From positions 1-64,000 of IMG/VR virus record IMGVR_UViG_3300021420_000016: DNA of 64,000 bases, one strand, 5' to 3'. Origin of the DNA: a virus. This document shows, in pieces, positions 24,943-33,760 of this stretch. Every line of letters begins with the position of its first letter. The first letter of the stretch is position 1. The notes beneath the pieces are model-generated. The model worked only from the letters and a program-made list of their open reading frames with translations. It was not told the DNA's origin and ran no database searches. Both the position numbers and the translations under genes were made by a program.

Positions 24943-25878
24943 ATGGCGCTGATGACAGGCCCGGTCTCGCCCTATATCACCCCAGATCAACTCACTACCT
25001 ACCCGCTTGGCGTGTCCTGGAACACGATTCCGGATCAGCGGGCCTCCGATGCGGCGAAGTACGCCGCGCAGGTGCTGATCTGCCAGACCGCCACCGGCAT
25101 GGCCGATGCCCGGTGCAACCAGGTGCTGCGGTCCACGTCACAGACCGAGACCTTGCACGGGCCCGGCGGTTACCGGTTCAGCATGCTGCCTGACGGTACT
25201 TCGCGGCTGCTGCTGTCCCAGTGGCCGATCCTCGGTGTCACCGCCATGCAGGTGGCCCGGTCGGTGCCGCTGCCCTACCAGTTCACGCCTGTCACCACTG
25301 GCAACTGGGCGGTGGAGCGGCCCGCACTGCTGGTGACGAGCTCGTCGGTGGCGGCGGATTCGGGGACCGGCGGGCAGGCGGTCATCCTCGGCCCCGGGTA
25401 CGTGCAGGGCGGCCGCGGCGCTTACGTGGCGGAAACCACTTACCTTGCCGGCTGGCCGCACTGCGGTATCACTGTGGCTGCTAATCCGGGCGACGAGATC
25501 TTGCAGGTGGACGACTGCACCGGGTGGGCCCCCGCCAGTCCGGGCGCCCCGGGTGCGACCGGTGTCATCCAGGACACCAGTGTTGCCCAGCAGGAAGCCA
25601 TCGCCTGCGCCGCGTCCTCGGTCACCGTCGGCCCCGGGTTCCTGTCGCTGGCTGCCCCGTTGCAGTACGCCCATGACCCGGGGATTCTCGCCACCGCCTT
25701 GCCGGGGCAGATTCAGTGGGCGACAGCCCTGTTTGCCGCCTCGCAAGCGCTGACCCGCGGGTCGACCAGTACCACCATTCAGACCACCCGCGGCGGGGCT
25801 CAGCGCAACGCGGGCGGCGGCGCCGCGCTCGCGGAGATGGCCTGCCAGCTGCTGGCGCCGTTCCGGCGCACCGAGTAG
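24943..25878 (+). CDS. Head-tail connector-like protein
   Basis: ATG at 24943. The 311-residue product has an N-terminal helical part (TPDQLTTYPLGVSW, ASDAAKYAAQVLICQTATGM) and a C-terminal helix (IQWATALFAASQALTRGS) around a long beta insertion. That arrangement of helices is usual in gp6/gp15-type adaptor proteins that attach to the portal. It is followed by a tail-completion-type gene, the usual order. Confidence 0.6.
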   Translation: MALMTGPVSPYITPDQLTTYPLGVSWNTIPDQRASDAAKYAAQVLICQTATGMADARCNQVLRSTSQTETLHGPGGYRFSMLPDGTSRLLLSQWPILGVTAMQVARSVPLPYQFTPVTTGNWAVERPALLVTSSSVAADSGTGGQAVILGPGYVQGGRGAYVAETTYLAGWPHCGITVAANPGDEILQVDDCTGWAPASPGAPGATGVIQDTSVAQQEAIACAASSVTVGPGFLSLAAPLQYAHDPGILATALPGQIQWATALFAASQALTRGSTSTTIQTTRGGAQRNAGGGAALAEMACQLLAPFRRTE

Positions 25879-25887
25879 GCGGCTCCG

Positions 25888-26394
25888 ATGCCCATTACTA
25901 CGGTGATGACGTACATCAGGGATCTGATCGACGGGACCACGCCGCCGGGGGACACCGGGCTGTCCGGCCCGCTGGTGGCGCTGATCACTCCGTTCGACCC
26001 GGATGAGTCCGGTGACGCCCGCGCCTACATCTGGCCTTCCGCCGGCTCGGAGACCCGGCGGGCGTTCCCGCGGAACACCGGCCCGGGGACGCCGGGCGCG
26101 TGGAAAAACCTGCGCCATTCCATTGACGTGTTCCTCACCTGGTTCGATTCCGATTCGGACCCGGACGGGGATGTCAATTTCCCGGCACTGATCGACTATG
26201 TCATGGACCTGCTGCGCACGTCGCCGTGCGACGAGGTCGCCTACGACCCGGAAACGGGGCGGCCCAGCCATCTGATTAACGTCGGCGAGAACATGACGTA
26301 CGAGTATGTGACGCCGATGTCGATGGAAGACCAAAGGCAGCTCAGGTACGACGCGAAAATCATGGTGCCGATTCTTGAACTGTTCCAGGCCTGA
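25888..26394 (+). CDS. Tail terminator / head-tail joining-like protein
   Basis: ATG at 25888. The 168-residue product starts with a helix (TTVMTYIRDLIDG), then a beta core with aromatic residues (KNLRHSIDVFLTWF) and ends with a strand-helix (RYDAKIMVPILELFQA). This matches tail terminator proteins that cap the tail tube. Position before the tail tube gene supports it. No exact family is claimed. Confidence 0.55.
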   Translation: MPITTVMTYIRDLIDGTTPPGDTGLSGPLVALITPFDPDESGDARAYIWPSAGSETRRAFPRNTGPGTPGAWKNLRHSIDVFLTWFDSDSDPDGDVNFPALIDYVMDLLRTSPCDEVAYDPETGRPSHLINVGENMTYEYVTPMSMEDQRQLRYDAKIMVPILELFQA

Positions 26395-26408
26395 ATTGAG
26401 GGGGAGCG

Positions 26409-26681
26409 GTGCGTTACCCATTTCTTGGCACGTCCGGGCGCATGTACGGGCAGTTCCTGGACGGCGCGACCGGGAAAACCCTCCAGGCCGAACCCGGTGG
26501 CGTGTACGACATGGTGCCCGCCGCCGGCCAGGAAGACATGACCGTGCCACCGCAAGACGGCCTGTGGGGGCCTGCGCTCAGTGCACCCAAGACGGCCGCC
26601 AGCAAAGACAAGGCAGCGCCGAAAGGCCGCGCTGCGAACGGTGCCGCTGCGGCGGCCAAGGGGGATGTGACCGGTGCCTGA
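26409..26681 (+). CDS. Small Ala/Lys-rich protein
   Basis: GTG at 26409. The 90-residue product has a short folded N-terminus (RYPFLGTSGRMYGQFLDGAT) and a low-complexity Ala/Lys tail. Its end overlaps the tail tube start by eight bases. Comparable small proteins precede tail tube genes in actinophages. Role unknown. Confidence 0.55.
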   Translation: MRYPFLGTSGRMYGQFLDGATGKTLQAEPGGVYDMVPAAGQEDMTVPPQDGLWGPALSAPKTAASKDKAAPKGRAANGAAAAAKGDVTGA

Positions 26682-27939
26682 CACCTTTGCCGCCAACCTG
26701 TACCCGGTCCCGCGGCGGTTCATCGGCGTGGCCAAAGAGACTGTCGCCGGGACCGTTGTGGCGCCGGCGTACACGTTCCCCATGACCACTTTCAAGCCGG
26801 TTGACAAGTACACTTATCTCAAGGACATGGGCTGGCGTAACGCCATGGCGGACTTCTACACGTTCACCCAGGGCGTGAAGATCTCCGACGTTTCCATGGG
26901 CGGCCCGTTCTTCGCCGACGGTATCGGTTACATGCTCGCCGACATTTTCGGCGACTACTACCAGGCGGTGAACGGCACCTCCACCACCCCGACGACCCTG
27001 TCTTCCGCGTACACCACCACGTCGCTGGGCACCATCTCGACCACCGGCAACACCGGGCTGTCCACGGGGGCCACGTTCGCGCTGGGGACGCTCGGCACCA
27101 CCGGGGAGGAAGTCCGCACCGTCGCCTCGATCACCGGGTCCGGGCCGTACACCGTCGTCGCGAACGCGCCGTTCTACCAGAACCACGCCAACGGCGCCCC
27201 CGTCACCGCCTACACCAGCGTGACCACGTACGTGCACAACTTCGCGCTGCTCAACGGCGGGGCGGGGATGGGCGGCTTCCTGCAGGCCCAGCCGCCGACC
27301 TACACCCTGACGGACTACACGGGGGTTACGGCAACCACGGGTGCGCGTAACTACGCCTACACGTGCCTGTCCGAGCTGACCCTGACCGGCACCGCCACCG
27401 AACTGGTCATGTGGGAAGCCAAAGCCACCGCCCTCGCCTCGGCCACCGCGGCGACGATCCCGGTGAACACCCTGACCGGCGTCCCCCCCGAGGCGGCGTG
27501 GCGGTCCACGGTCAGCTTCAACTCCACGCAGGAATACAACGACATGGAGTGGAAACTCGTCGTCACCCGGAAGGTGGAGCCGAAGTTCACCACCTCGGGG
27601 CAGCAGGACCCGTTCGCCATCGGCCGCGGGACGCTCGGCGCAGTAGCGTCGTTCCAGTTCGACCCGGCCGTGGACGAATCCGAGTTCCTGTTCTTCACGA
27701 ACAACACCCAGCCGACCATGAACATCACTGCCGGGAACGGGCTCGCCGGGTCGTCGTTCTCGTCGGTGGCCATCAACGCCAACGTGGCCGCGTTCGACAC
27801 TGCAGAGATCGTGGACAGCCGGGAAATGTTCGGCTACGACGAATCCGCCACCCTCGTAGCGAATTCCACGAACATCGGCCCATCCGGGTCGGTCGGCCCG
27901 GTGGTGGTCACGCTCACCAATGCCATCGTCAACTACTGA
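26674..27939 (+). CDS. Major tail tube protein
   Basis: GTG at 26674. The 421-residue product has the tail-tube order: PRRFIGVAKETVAGTVVAP near the N-terminus, GYMLADIFGDYYQ, an inserted Ig-like Thr-rich region about residues 100-170, HNFALLNG, LTLTGTATELVMWEA, and a beta-rich C-terminus ending VTLTNAIVNY. It precedes the tail chaperone and tape measure genes as usual. A diverged paralogue lies at 46067-47308. Longer than the usual tube protein because of the insertion. Confidence 0.75.
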   Translation: MPDTFAANLYPVPRRFIGVAKETVAGTVVAPAYTFPMTTFKPVDKYTYLKDMGWRNAMADFYTFTQGVKISDVSMGGPFFADGIGYMLADIFGDYYQAVNGTSTTPTTLSSAYTTTSLGTISTTGNTGLSTGATFALGTLGTTGEEVRTVASITGSGPYTVVANAPFYQNHANGAPVTAYTSVTTYVHNFALLNGGAGMGGFLQAQPPTYTLTDYTGVTATTGARNYAYTCLSELTLTGTATELVMWEAKATALASATAATIPVNTLTGVPPEAAWRSTVSFNSTQEYNDMEWKLVVTRKVEPKFTTSGQQDPFAIGRGTLGAVASFQFDPAVDESEFLFFTNNTQPTMNITAGNGLAGSSFSSVAINANVAAFDTAEIVDSREMFGYDESATLVANSTNIGPSGSVGPVVVTLTNAIVNY

Positions 27940-27945
27940 ACGTAG

Positions 27946-28458
27946 TCAGTAGTTGACGGGCGGCCAGCACTCCGCATAGCCGGGGGAGTACTCGTAACGG
28001 CTGGCGACCGCCCGCACGGTGCGGCAGACGCCGAAGCCCCTGACGCCGCCCATGGCGTAGTAGTGGCAGGTGACACACCCCATCTCCCGGTCGCCGAAGC
28101 CACCCGGTTTCCCGCACCTGACCACGCTGTACCCCTCGAACCGCTCACTGAGCTCTAGGCCGAGTTCGATGCGGCGCTTCGCGCTGCTGAGGATGTAGTG
28201 CTCATCCAGAATGGTCAGGTCAGCCTCGCATGCGGCGATGACTTGCCGGGGGTCATTGGCGGCCATGTGGGCGGCGATCTCGTCAAGCGTCTCCACGGTG
28301 ATCGCGTAGTCGGGATCGTCTGCGTCGGTCAGGAATCCGCCACCAAGCGCCGCCGTCCACGCCGGGTGAAATCCTCCGTCGGCCTGCGCCGCCGCTTCCG
28401 CCAGGGCCTTCCGCTCTCTGACAGCTTCCCGTAGCCACGCAACTGCCGCCTCGTTCAC
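27946..28458 (-). CDS. Cys-rich actinophage hypothetical protein
   Basis: GTG at 28458 overlaps the stop of the upstream minus gene. The 170-residue product begins with a helical, Ala/Glu-rich part (AVAWLREAVRERKALAEAA), then HMAANDPRQVIAACEADLTI and a Cys segment (MGCVTCHYYAMGG). The layout recalls a DUF6221-type family of Streptomyces and its phages, from memory. It sits as a minus-strand insertion between tail tube and tail chaperone genes. Confidence 0.6.
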   Translation of the reverse strand: MNEAAVAWLREAVRERKALAEAAAQADGGFHPAWTAALGGGFLTDADDPDYAITVETLDEIAAHMAANDPRQVIAACEADLTILDEHYILSSAKRRIELGLELSERFEGYSVVRCGKPGGFGDREMGCVTCHYYAMGGVRGFGVCRTVRAVASRYEYSPGYAECWPPVNY

Positions 28459-28721
28459 CCGCGCCTCCACACCGTGTTCACCGATTGGCCGCTGTGATGG
28501 TTGCGGGTGATCAGCCGCACCCGGCCCTGCGCCCGGGCCCGGGCTAGGCACCAGTCGCACAGGCTGACCCGCAGGATCTGATCTGCGGTCAGGGGCCGCA
28601 CCAGAAGAGACAGCGACCCGGACCGGCCCCCTTCGAACCATGTCGGCGGATCCGGTTCCCACATCGGTTTCCCGCACATCAGGCACGGCTCCGCCACGCC
28701 GTCCGTACTTACTCGGTCCAT
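28455..28721 (-). CDS. Small zinc-ribbon-like protein
   Basis: ATG at 28721 is chosen because GGGAGG lies nine bases upstream; ATG 28730 would abut it. The 88-residue product has CLMCGKP and SLCDWCLARARAQG, two CxxC knuckles. Together with the following gene it forms a coupled minus-strand pair inserted in the tail region. Function unknown. Confidence 0.6.
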   Translation of the reverse strand: MDRVSTDGVAEPCLMCGKPMWEPDPPTWFEGGRSGSLSLLVRPLTADQILRVSLCDWCLARARAQGRVRLITRNHHSGQSVNTVWRRG

Positions 28722-28750
28722 GCCCGCCATCCTCCCCCCAGGAGAACCCT

Positions 28751-29182
28751 TTGCGCGTTGAACTCCCGAGCGGCCACTTCGCCGAGCTCCGGGACCACAT
28801 GCTCCACGGCGACGTCCGGTTCGCGAAGAAAGCAGCCAAGTTCCGGGTGTCCCGCGGCGGCGACTCCGACGTGGACCTGTCATTCGAGGACGAGGTCACC
28901 GGGGCGATCCTGTACCGGATGCTGATCCAGTGGGACGTCCCGCAGCAACTGCCGCGGGACGCGCAGAACCTGGACTTGGCCCTCGGCATCCTGGACATGC
29001 TGGAAGAAGACGACTTCGCTGCGCTGCGCAAAGCCGTGCGCCCCTTCTACCTGAAGGTGATGGAGCGCCCGGCCGAGGAAGAGTCCCCAAAAGAAGAGTC
29101 CGGGCTTACCGCGATTTCTTCCTACGCCGGACCGGAGCCGGATGGCCTTCCGAACCCGAATACTACGGATATTTCGACCTGA
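28751..29182 (+). CDS. Tail assembly chaperone, short form (gpG-like)
   Basis: TTG at 28751 after CAGGAGAACCC. The 143-residue product is acidic with FAELRDHMLHGDVRF at the N-terminus and helical AQNLDLALGILDMLEEDD in the middle. It sits between the tail tube and tape measure genes. The frame contains a canonical -1 slippery site at 29086-29092, after which the zero frame ends at 29182. In lambda-like tails, G and GT products bind the tape measure and tube subunits. Role is from position and recoding signal. Confidence 0.75.
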   Translation: MRVELPSGHFAELRDHMLHGDVRFAKKAAKFRVSRGGDSDVDLSFEDEVTGAILYRMLIQWDVPQQLPRDAQNLDLALGILDMLEEDDFAALRKAVRPFYLKVMERPAEEESPKEESGLTAISSYAGPEPDGLPNPNTTDIST

Positions 29183-29373
29183 CGCGCCGCTACAACTGGA
29201 CGCAGCAGATGATCGACGCCCAGGACGCGGACTACATCGCCGAGCTCCCATTCATGGCGGCGGGCTGGGATGAGGCGGTCGCCGAACTGCAGAAAGCGGA
29301 ACACCGCAAAAACGCCCCGAACCCTGACCGGAAACGGCGAATGTTCGGCACCGGCGGCGGAATGAACGCCTGA
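28751..29373 (+). CDS. Tail assembly chaperone, -1 frameshift product (gpGT-like)
   Basis: Reading 28751-29092 and then from 29092 in the -1 frame gives 207 residues. After the shift the protein continues as RVRAYRDFFLRRTGAG and WTQQMIDAQDADYIAELPFM, ending MFGTGGGMNA. The extension is well behaved (aromatic, charged), has no start codon of its own with a ribosome site, and ends just before the tail completion gene. That is the organisation of the lambda GT protein. Confidence 0.75.
29086..29092 (+). promoter_or_regulatory. -1 ribosomal slippery heptamer C CCA AAA
   Basis: The zero-frame codons are TCC CCA AAA, giving X XXY YYZ with X=C and Y=A. TCCGG and CCGGA a few bases downstream could form a stimulatory stem. 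It matches the strictly conserved position for tail chaperone frameshifting. Confidence 0.75.
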
Positions 29374-29386
29374 GCAGGGAGGTGCC

Positions 29387-29914
29387 GTGGATTTCGCTGC
29401 CGTGCCCGGCTTGTATGAGGCGATCCGGGCCCGCGCCGAAACCGCCGCCGTCCCGGTCGCCGGGGTGATCGGGAAAACCTACAAAGGCCACCTGGTGGAC
29501 GTGACCCTGGTCGAATCCGGGTCCCACCCGCCGGTCACCCAGACCCCGGCCGCGCCCGGCGCGCCGCCCGCGGTGATGCCCGGGGGAGTGCACGGGTCGC
29601 TGCGCGGGTCGGTGACGATGGGTGGCCCGGTCGGTGGCGGTGGTATCGGCGAATCCTGGGTCAACCCGAACGTTATTTACGCCGCCACCCAGGAGTACGG
29701 GGGGGTGCATCACGCGGTCCGCGGGCCCTACATGTGGCTGTGGATCAACTACATCGGCCCAGCCGCAGTGAAACGCCGCGGGTGGCGCAAGGAAACGGTG
29801 ACCATTCCCGAGCGGCCCTACATGCGGCGGGCGGTGGCCGAAACCATCGCCAACGGCTCGCTGAGCCGCGCCGCGGCGGCGGCGTTCGCGGCGATGGTCC
29901 TGCCCGGCGAATAA
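29387..29914 (+). CDS. Tail completion protein (HK97 gp10-like)
   Basis: GTG at 29387. The 175-residue product has YAATQEYGGVHH and IPERPYMRRAVAE, close to the YxxxxEFG and RPFLRPA signatures of gp10-type minor capsid/tail proteins. GSLRGSVTMGG fits the preceding strand of that fold. These proteins connect head and tail or finish the tail. In this genome it lies after the chaperone and before the tape measure. Confidence 0.7.
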   Translation: MDFAAVPGLYEAIRARAETAAVPVAGVIGKTYKGHLVDVTLVESGSHPPVTQTPAAPGAPPAVMPGGVHGSLRGSVTMGGPVGGGGIGESWVNPNVIYAATQEYGGVHHAVRGPYMWLWINYIGPAAVKRRGWRKETVTIPERPYMRRAVAETIANGSLSRAAAAAFAAMVLPGE

Positions 29915-29960
29915 GACGACGTCGGGGCGGGGGTGAACTGCCATTCCCGACCTGCCTGAT

Positions 29961-32900
29961 GTGACCCAGCGTTTCATTGCCGATGTACGGCCGTTCATCG
30001 ACAGCATGAGCCAGCTCATCGCGAGCGCTGAACTGGCCGAGGCTGCCGTTCAGGCGCTGATCGACAAGATCGCCCAGCTTGACGGCAAGGTCGTCACCAT
30101 CGCGGTGAATACCGTCGGCAACGCCGGCGATTCCGGCGTCGGGGGAATCGCCACCCAGGCCGAAGCCGCCGCGGGTGCCGTCCGCGACCTGGCGGTCATC
30201 TGGACGGAGGAAGAAGCGGCCCAGTCGGCCGCCGACGCAGGTGCGCGGATGTTCGGCCGCGACGTCGCCGCGTCGATGGCCCGGGCGGAAGACGCCACTC
30301 ACGCCTACACCCAGGCCCTGATAGACAACCTGGAATATGACCGTTACGTCATTAACAACAGCGCCGAGCAATGGGCTGTGGGCCTGGCGAAAGTGGCCGA
30401 TGCGTACCGGAACGTTTACGACGCCCAGGAGCCGATGGAACGCTCACTGGGCGAACTGCGAGACGGCATCAACGCGACCAATGAGGCAGTCGATTTCGAA
30501 GCGCAGGTCATGCAGGCCAAGCTTGGCCCTGGATTCCTCATCGCGGCTAGCAACGCCCACGTTGCCAGTGATGCAATGCGCGAGGCGGCGTCCGCCGTGT
30601 CCGCGTCGGGGAACGCCGCCGGAACCGCCTGGGGGCCGTGGTGGTTTTTCGGGAACAACTTCCGGACCGTCGCGCACTGGATTGTCGCCGGGAGCGCCGA
30701 GTTCCTCGCTGTAGCCATTCCCGCCGCTATCGCCCTGGGTGCCGGGGTGGCCGTGGCCGCACAAGGTGCGCAGAACGCTTACGAGCATTTCACGGCACTT
30801 TACGACGCGACCGAGTCCACCGCGAACGCGATGCACACAACTGTCGGTGACGTGCTGGGCCTGGGTAACGCCTTGCAAACGGCGCAGAACGCCGCAAATC
30901 CGGGGGTTTATGAAATACTCGGGTCGGCCATTAATGACGCGAAGTCCGGCTTTTCCAGCCTCGCGACCACCGGTTTGCAAGTGGTCCACATGTTCGATGA
31001 ATTCGCCGCCCGCGTCACTGTAGACCTCCGGGAGGGACTGGGCACCGAAGTCCAGAGCCTGCTTTCCGGAATGGTTCATGATCTTCAAGAGTTTGGGCAG
31101 GTTCTGGGTAATCTCGGTCACGCCTTGCTCAATTTCGCCGCCGACATGCCTGGTCTTGTCCACATTCTTTTGACTCTCGCAACCTATCTCTCCTCAGTCA
31201 TTGAACTGGCGTCGCACGGCGGAGCGTTCATTACGCTTGCCATGGCAATTGAGGAGACGTACCGCTGGGGCGGGCTGCTTCTGGGCCTAATGGCCCGGCT
31301 GGCCGGTGCCGGCGGCATGATGACCGCATTCGCGGACGGCGGCGGCTTCATTACCAAGTTCGGCGCCGCGATCAAAGCCTTGGTGGCGCAGGGCGGTATC
31401 GCGATCATCTGGGTCGGCCAGATGATCGGCAAGCTCTCCGGTCTCGTTCCGGCGGCGGAAGAGGCCGGGGCCGCAGTGGAGACTTTTGGTGCCGACGTGG
31501 CCATCGCCGGGGCCGAGATGGACACCAACTGGATCGCCGCCATCGCGGCGGCCGTCGTCGTCCTCGGCTTCCTCGCCTACAAGCTCACCTCGGTGAAATC
31601 CGCCACCGACCAGTTCGTCGCCTCCACCGACCAGGCGGTGCAGTCCGCCTCTGACCTGCAGGTATTCAACACCATCGCTAAGACGATGGCCGAGAACGCC
31701 GTGCACATGTCGGCGGCGCAGCAGCAGTCCACCACGGCCACGAACCAGTTCAACGCCGCCGCCGAGCACGGCAAATACGCGACGGCCGGGTACGCCGGGG
31801 CGGCCATGCAGGCCGAGGGCGCGGTCCAGAAACTGTCCCAGCAGCAGACCTACCTCATCGGCACCGCCGCCACCGTCGGCACGAACCTGGGCCTTCTGTC
31901 CAGCCACTTCCACACCACCGCCATCGGCGCCCTCGCGCTAGCCAACGCGGCCGGGGTGAATCTTCAGATCCCGCTGACTAACAGCGGCATGGCCGCGAAA
32001 ATCGCCGAACAACAGATCACCAACCTCAAAACCGGCCTCGGGGCGATGGCTGCGCCCGCCGGGGTGATCGGCGCAGATATGGAAGCCATCGGCGTCCAAT
32101 CCCAGCTTGCCTCCTCCAAGGTGGGCCAAGTCAACCAGGCCATGGATGCCTTCATTGCTGGCACCACCGGCGGCATGAACTCGGTCATGCAGTTCAATGC
32201 CGGGCTGCAGGCGATGGGCAAGGACACGGTGGCCGGCAGCCAGAGCATCAGCGGAGCGATTAACACCATTTCCAAGAGTGCCGCGGCAATGGGCTACACT
32301 CTGCAGGGGTTCGGCCCGAAAGCACAGCAAAGCTGGCAGCAGTTCGACGGCGCCGTCCAGCAGGGCAATACGGTCCTGGACACGATGCGCACCGGCATGG
32401 CTGAGAATGTCGTGTCCTGGGGGCAGTACAACAACGAGGTCAAGGCAGTCGGCGGTTCGCTGCTGCCGTTCGCGGCTCACAACAAGGCGGCGCTGTCCAT
32501 CGTGTCGCAGTTCGCTCAGGAAATAGGCGACCCGGCCACGCATAATCTCAGGACCCTTGCTTCTGACTTCGGGATTACCGGTAAGGCCGCCCAGAATATG
32601 GCCACCGTGGGTATGGAGCAGGCCATTGCCAAAATGGCCAACCTGTCCCAGGTCGCCCGGAATCTGTCGGCTACTGTGTCGAGCCAGCTCACCGGGGCCA
32701 TGGCCAGTGCGATCACCAAGTTCAGCGGGATGAACTCGGCGGTCAACAAGTACGCCCAGGATTTGGGCAACGCTAATACCCCGTCCTCGATTCTGCATGC
32801 TGATCTGCAGAAAATTAGCGACGCTGCCAGCAACGAGTACCGCATGATTTCCGACGCTTCCCGGGGCATCAGCGACGCCACCAAGAACACCGATCTGATG

Positions 32901-33704
32901 AAGGGCGCCGCAGAGGGCGCCGCCGGGGCCATCAAGGGCGCCGGCGACTCCGTGGACAGCTTCACCGGGAAACTCCAGAACACCCACGCCGCCCTGGGCG
33001 ACGTGGTCGCCCGGGCCGGGGAGGCAGCGAACGCCACCCAGGGGTTGTCGTCGCAGACCCGGACTGCGGCGACCTCGGCCAGCGGGCTTTCCACGCAGAC
33101 CGGCCAGGCGACCACGCAGGTCCGGAACCTGGGGTCGGCGGCAAGTGTCACGCAGGCCCACGTCGGCGACGTCAACAACGAAATCCGCACCGCCGCGACC
33201 GCGGCCGGCAACGCCCAGGGGCCACTGGGGGGCATGACCGGGCAGATCCGCAACGTCGGGTCGGCGGCGTCCACCGCCGCCGGTGAGGTGCACGCCCTGG
33301 CGACGGCGATGGCCGGGCTGCAGTCCAAGACGGTCACGCTGACCACGAACATGGTCACGGTCACCTCGACCATTCACCGCCAGCACGGCGGCCCCGTCTT
33401 CCCCGGCGTCCCCTACACCGTCGGCGAGGCGGGGGAGGAGCTGTTCGTTCCCAGCCAGGCGGGGGTCATCCTGCCGCACGACCAGACGGCGCAACTGATC
33501 GGCGCGCCGCAGGCCGCCGCGGGGCCGCCGGCGGGCGGGTTCGGGAACCAGGGCACTTCCGAGGTGCATTCCCATATCAGCGTGAACCTGGATGGCCGGC
33601 AGCTCTGGAAGGGCATCCAGACGCAGATGCTCCAGTGGCAGATTCGCAATTCCGGCCGCGCTACGGGCCTGACGGTCCCACAGCCCCCGGGGAAGCTCAC
33701 CTAG
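29961..33704 (+). CDS. Tape measure protein
   Basis: At 1247 residues it is the expected length class for a tail tape measure. It is Ala/Gln-rich and helical, with several hydrophobic stretches (FLAVAIPAAIALGAGVAVAA near residue 250, others around 400-550). The C-terminus has GGPVFPGVPYTVGEAGEELF followed by VPSQAGVILP, a hallmark of tape measures. The start is uncertain: GTG 29961 is the only conventional in-frame start near the 5' end, and an ATT at 29943 lies after a GGGGGTG site. No lytic transglycosylase motif was recognised. Confidence 0.85.
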   Translation: MTQRFIADVRPFIDSMSQLIASAELAEAAVQALIDKIAQLDGKVVTIAVNTVGNAGDSGVGGIATQAEAAAGAVRDLAVIWTEEEAAQSAADAGARMFGRDVAASMARAEDATHAYTQALIDNLEYDRYVINNSAEQWAVGLAKVADAYRNVYDAQEPMERSLGELRDGINATNEAVDFEAQVMQAKLGPGFLIAASNAHVASDAMREAASAVSASGNAAGTAWGPWWFFGNNFRTVAHWIVAGSAEFLAVAIPAAIALGAGVAVAAQGAQNAYEHFTALYDATESTANAMHTTVGDVLGLGNALQTAQNAANPGVYEILGSAINDAKSGFSSLATTGLQVVHMFDEFAARVTVDLREGLGTEVQSLLSGMVHDLQEFGQVLGNLGHALLNFAADMPGLVHILLTLATYLSSVIELASHGGAFITLAMAIEETYRWGGLLLGLMARLAGAGGMMTAFADGGGFITKFGAAIKALVAQGGIAIIWVGQMIGKLSGLVPAAEEAGAAVETFGADVAIAGAEMDTNWIAAIAAAVVVLGFLAYKLTSVKSATDQFVASTDQAVQSASDLQVFNTIAKTMAENAVHMSAAQQQSTTATNQFNAAAEHGKYATAGYAGAAMQAEGAVQKLSQQQTYLIGTAATVGTNLGLLSSHFHTTAIGALALANAAGVNLQIPLTNSGMAAKIAEQQITNLKTGLGAMAAPAGVIGADMEAIGVQSQLASSKVGQVNQAMDAFIAGTTGGMNSVMQFNAGLQAMGKDTVAGSQSISGAINTISKSAAAMGYTLQGFGPKAQQSWQQFDGAVQQGNTVLDTMRTGMAENVVSWGQYNNEVKAVGGSLLPFAAHNKAALSIVSQFAQEIGDPATHNLRTLASDFGITGKAAQNMATVGMEQAIAKMANLSQVARNLSATVSSQLTGAMASAITKFSGMNSAVNKYAQDLGNANTPSSILHADLQKISDAASNEYRMISDASRGISDATKNTDLMKGAAEGAAGAIKGAGDSVDSFTGKLQNTHAALGDVVARAGEAANATQGLSSQTRTAATSASGLSTQTGQATTQVRNLGSAASVTQAHVGDVNNEIRTAATAAGNAQGPLGGMTGQIRNVGSAASTAAGEVHALATAMAGLQSKTVTLTTNMVTVTSTIHRQHGGPVFPGVPYTVGEAGEELFVPSQAGVILPHDQTAQLIGAPQAAAGPPAGGFGNQGTSEVHSHISVNLDGRQLWKGIQTQMLQWQIRNSGRATGLTVPQPPGKLT

Positions 33705-33760
33705 CAGCCGCCCGGTAACACCAGCACCCCCCCCTTTTCGGAGCACGCGGGAGGCACTTC

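Noticed and set aside
31938-33746. 602-residue minus-strand reading opposite the tape measure gene
   Set aside because: Antisense shadow; composition follows the codon third-position bias of the tape measure gene.
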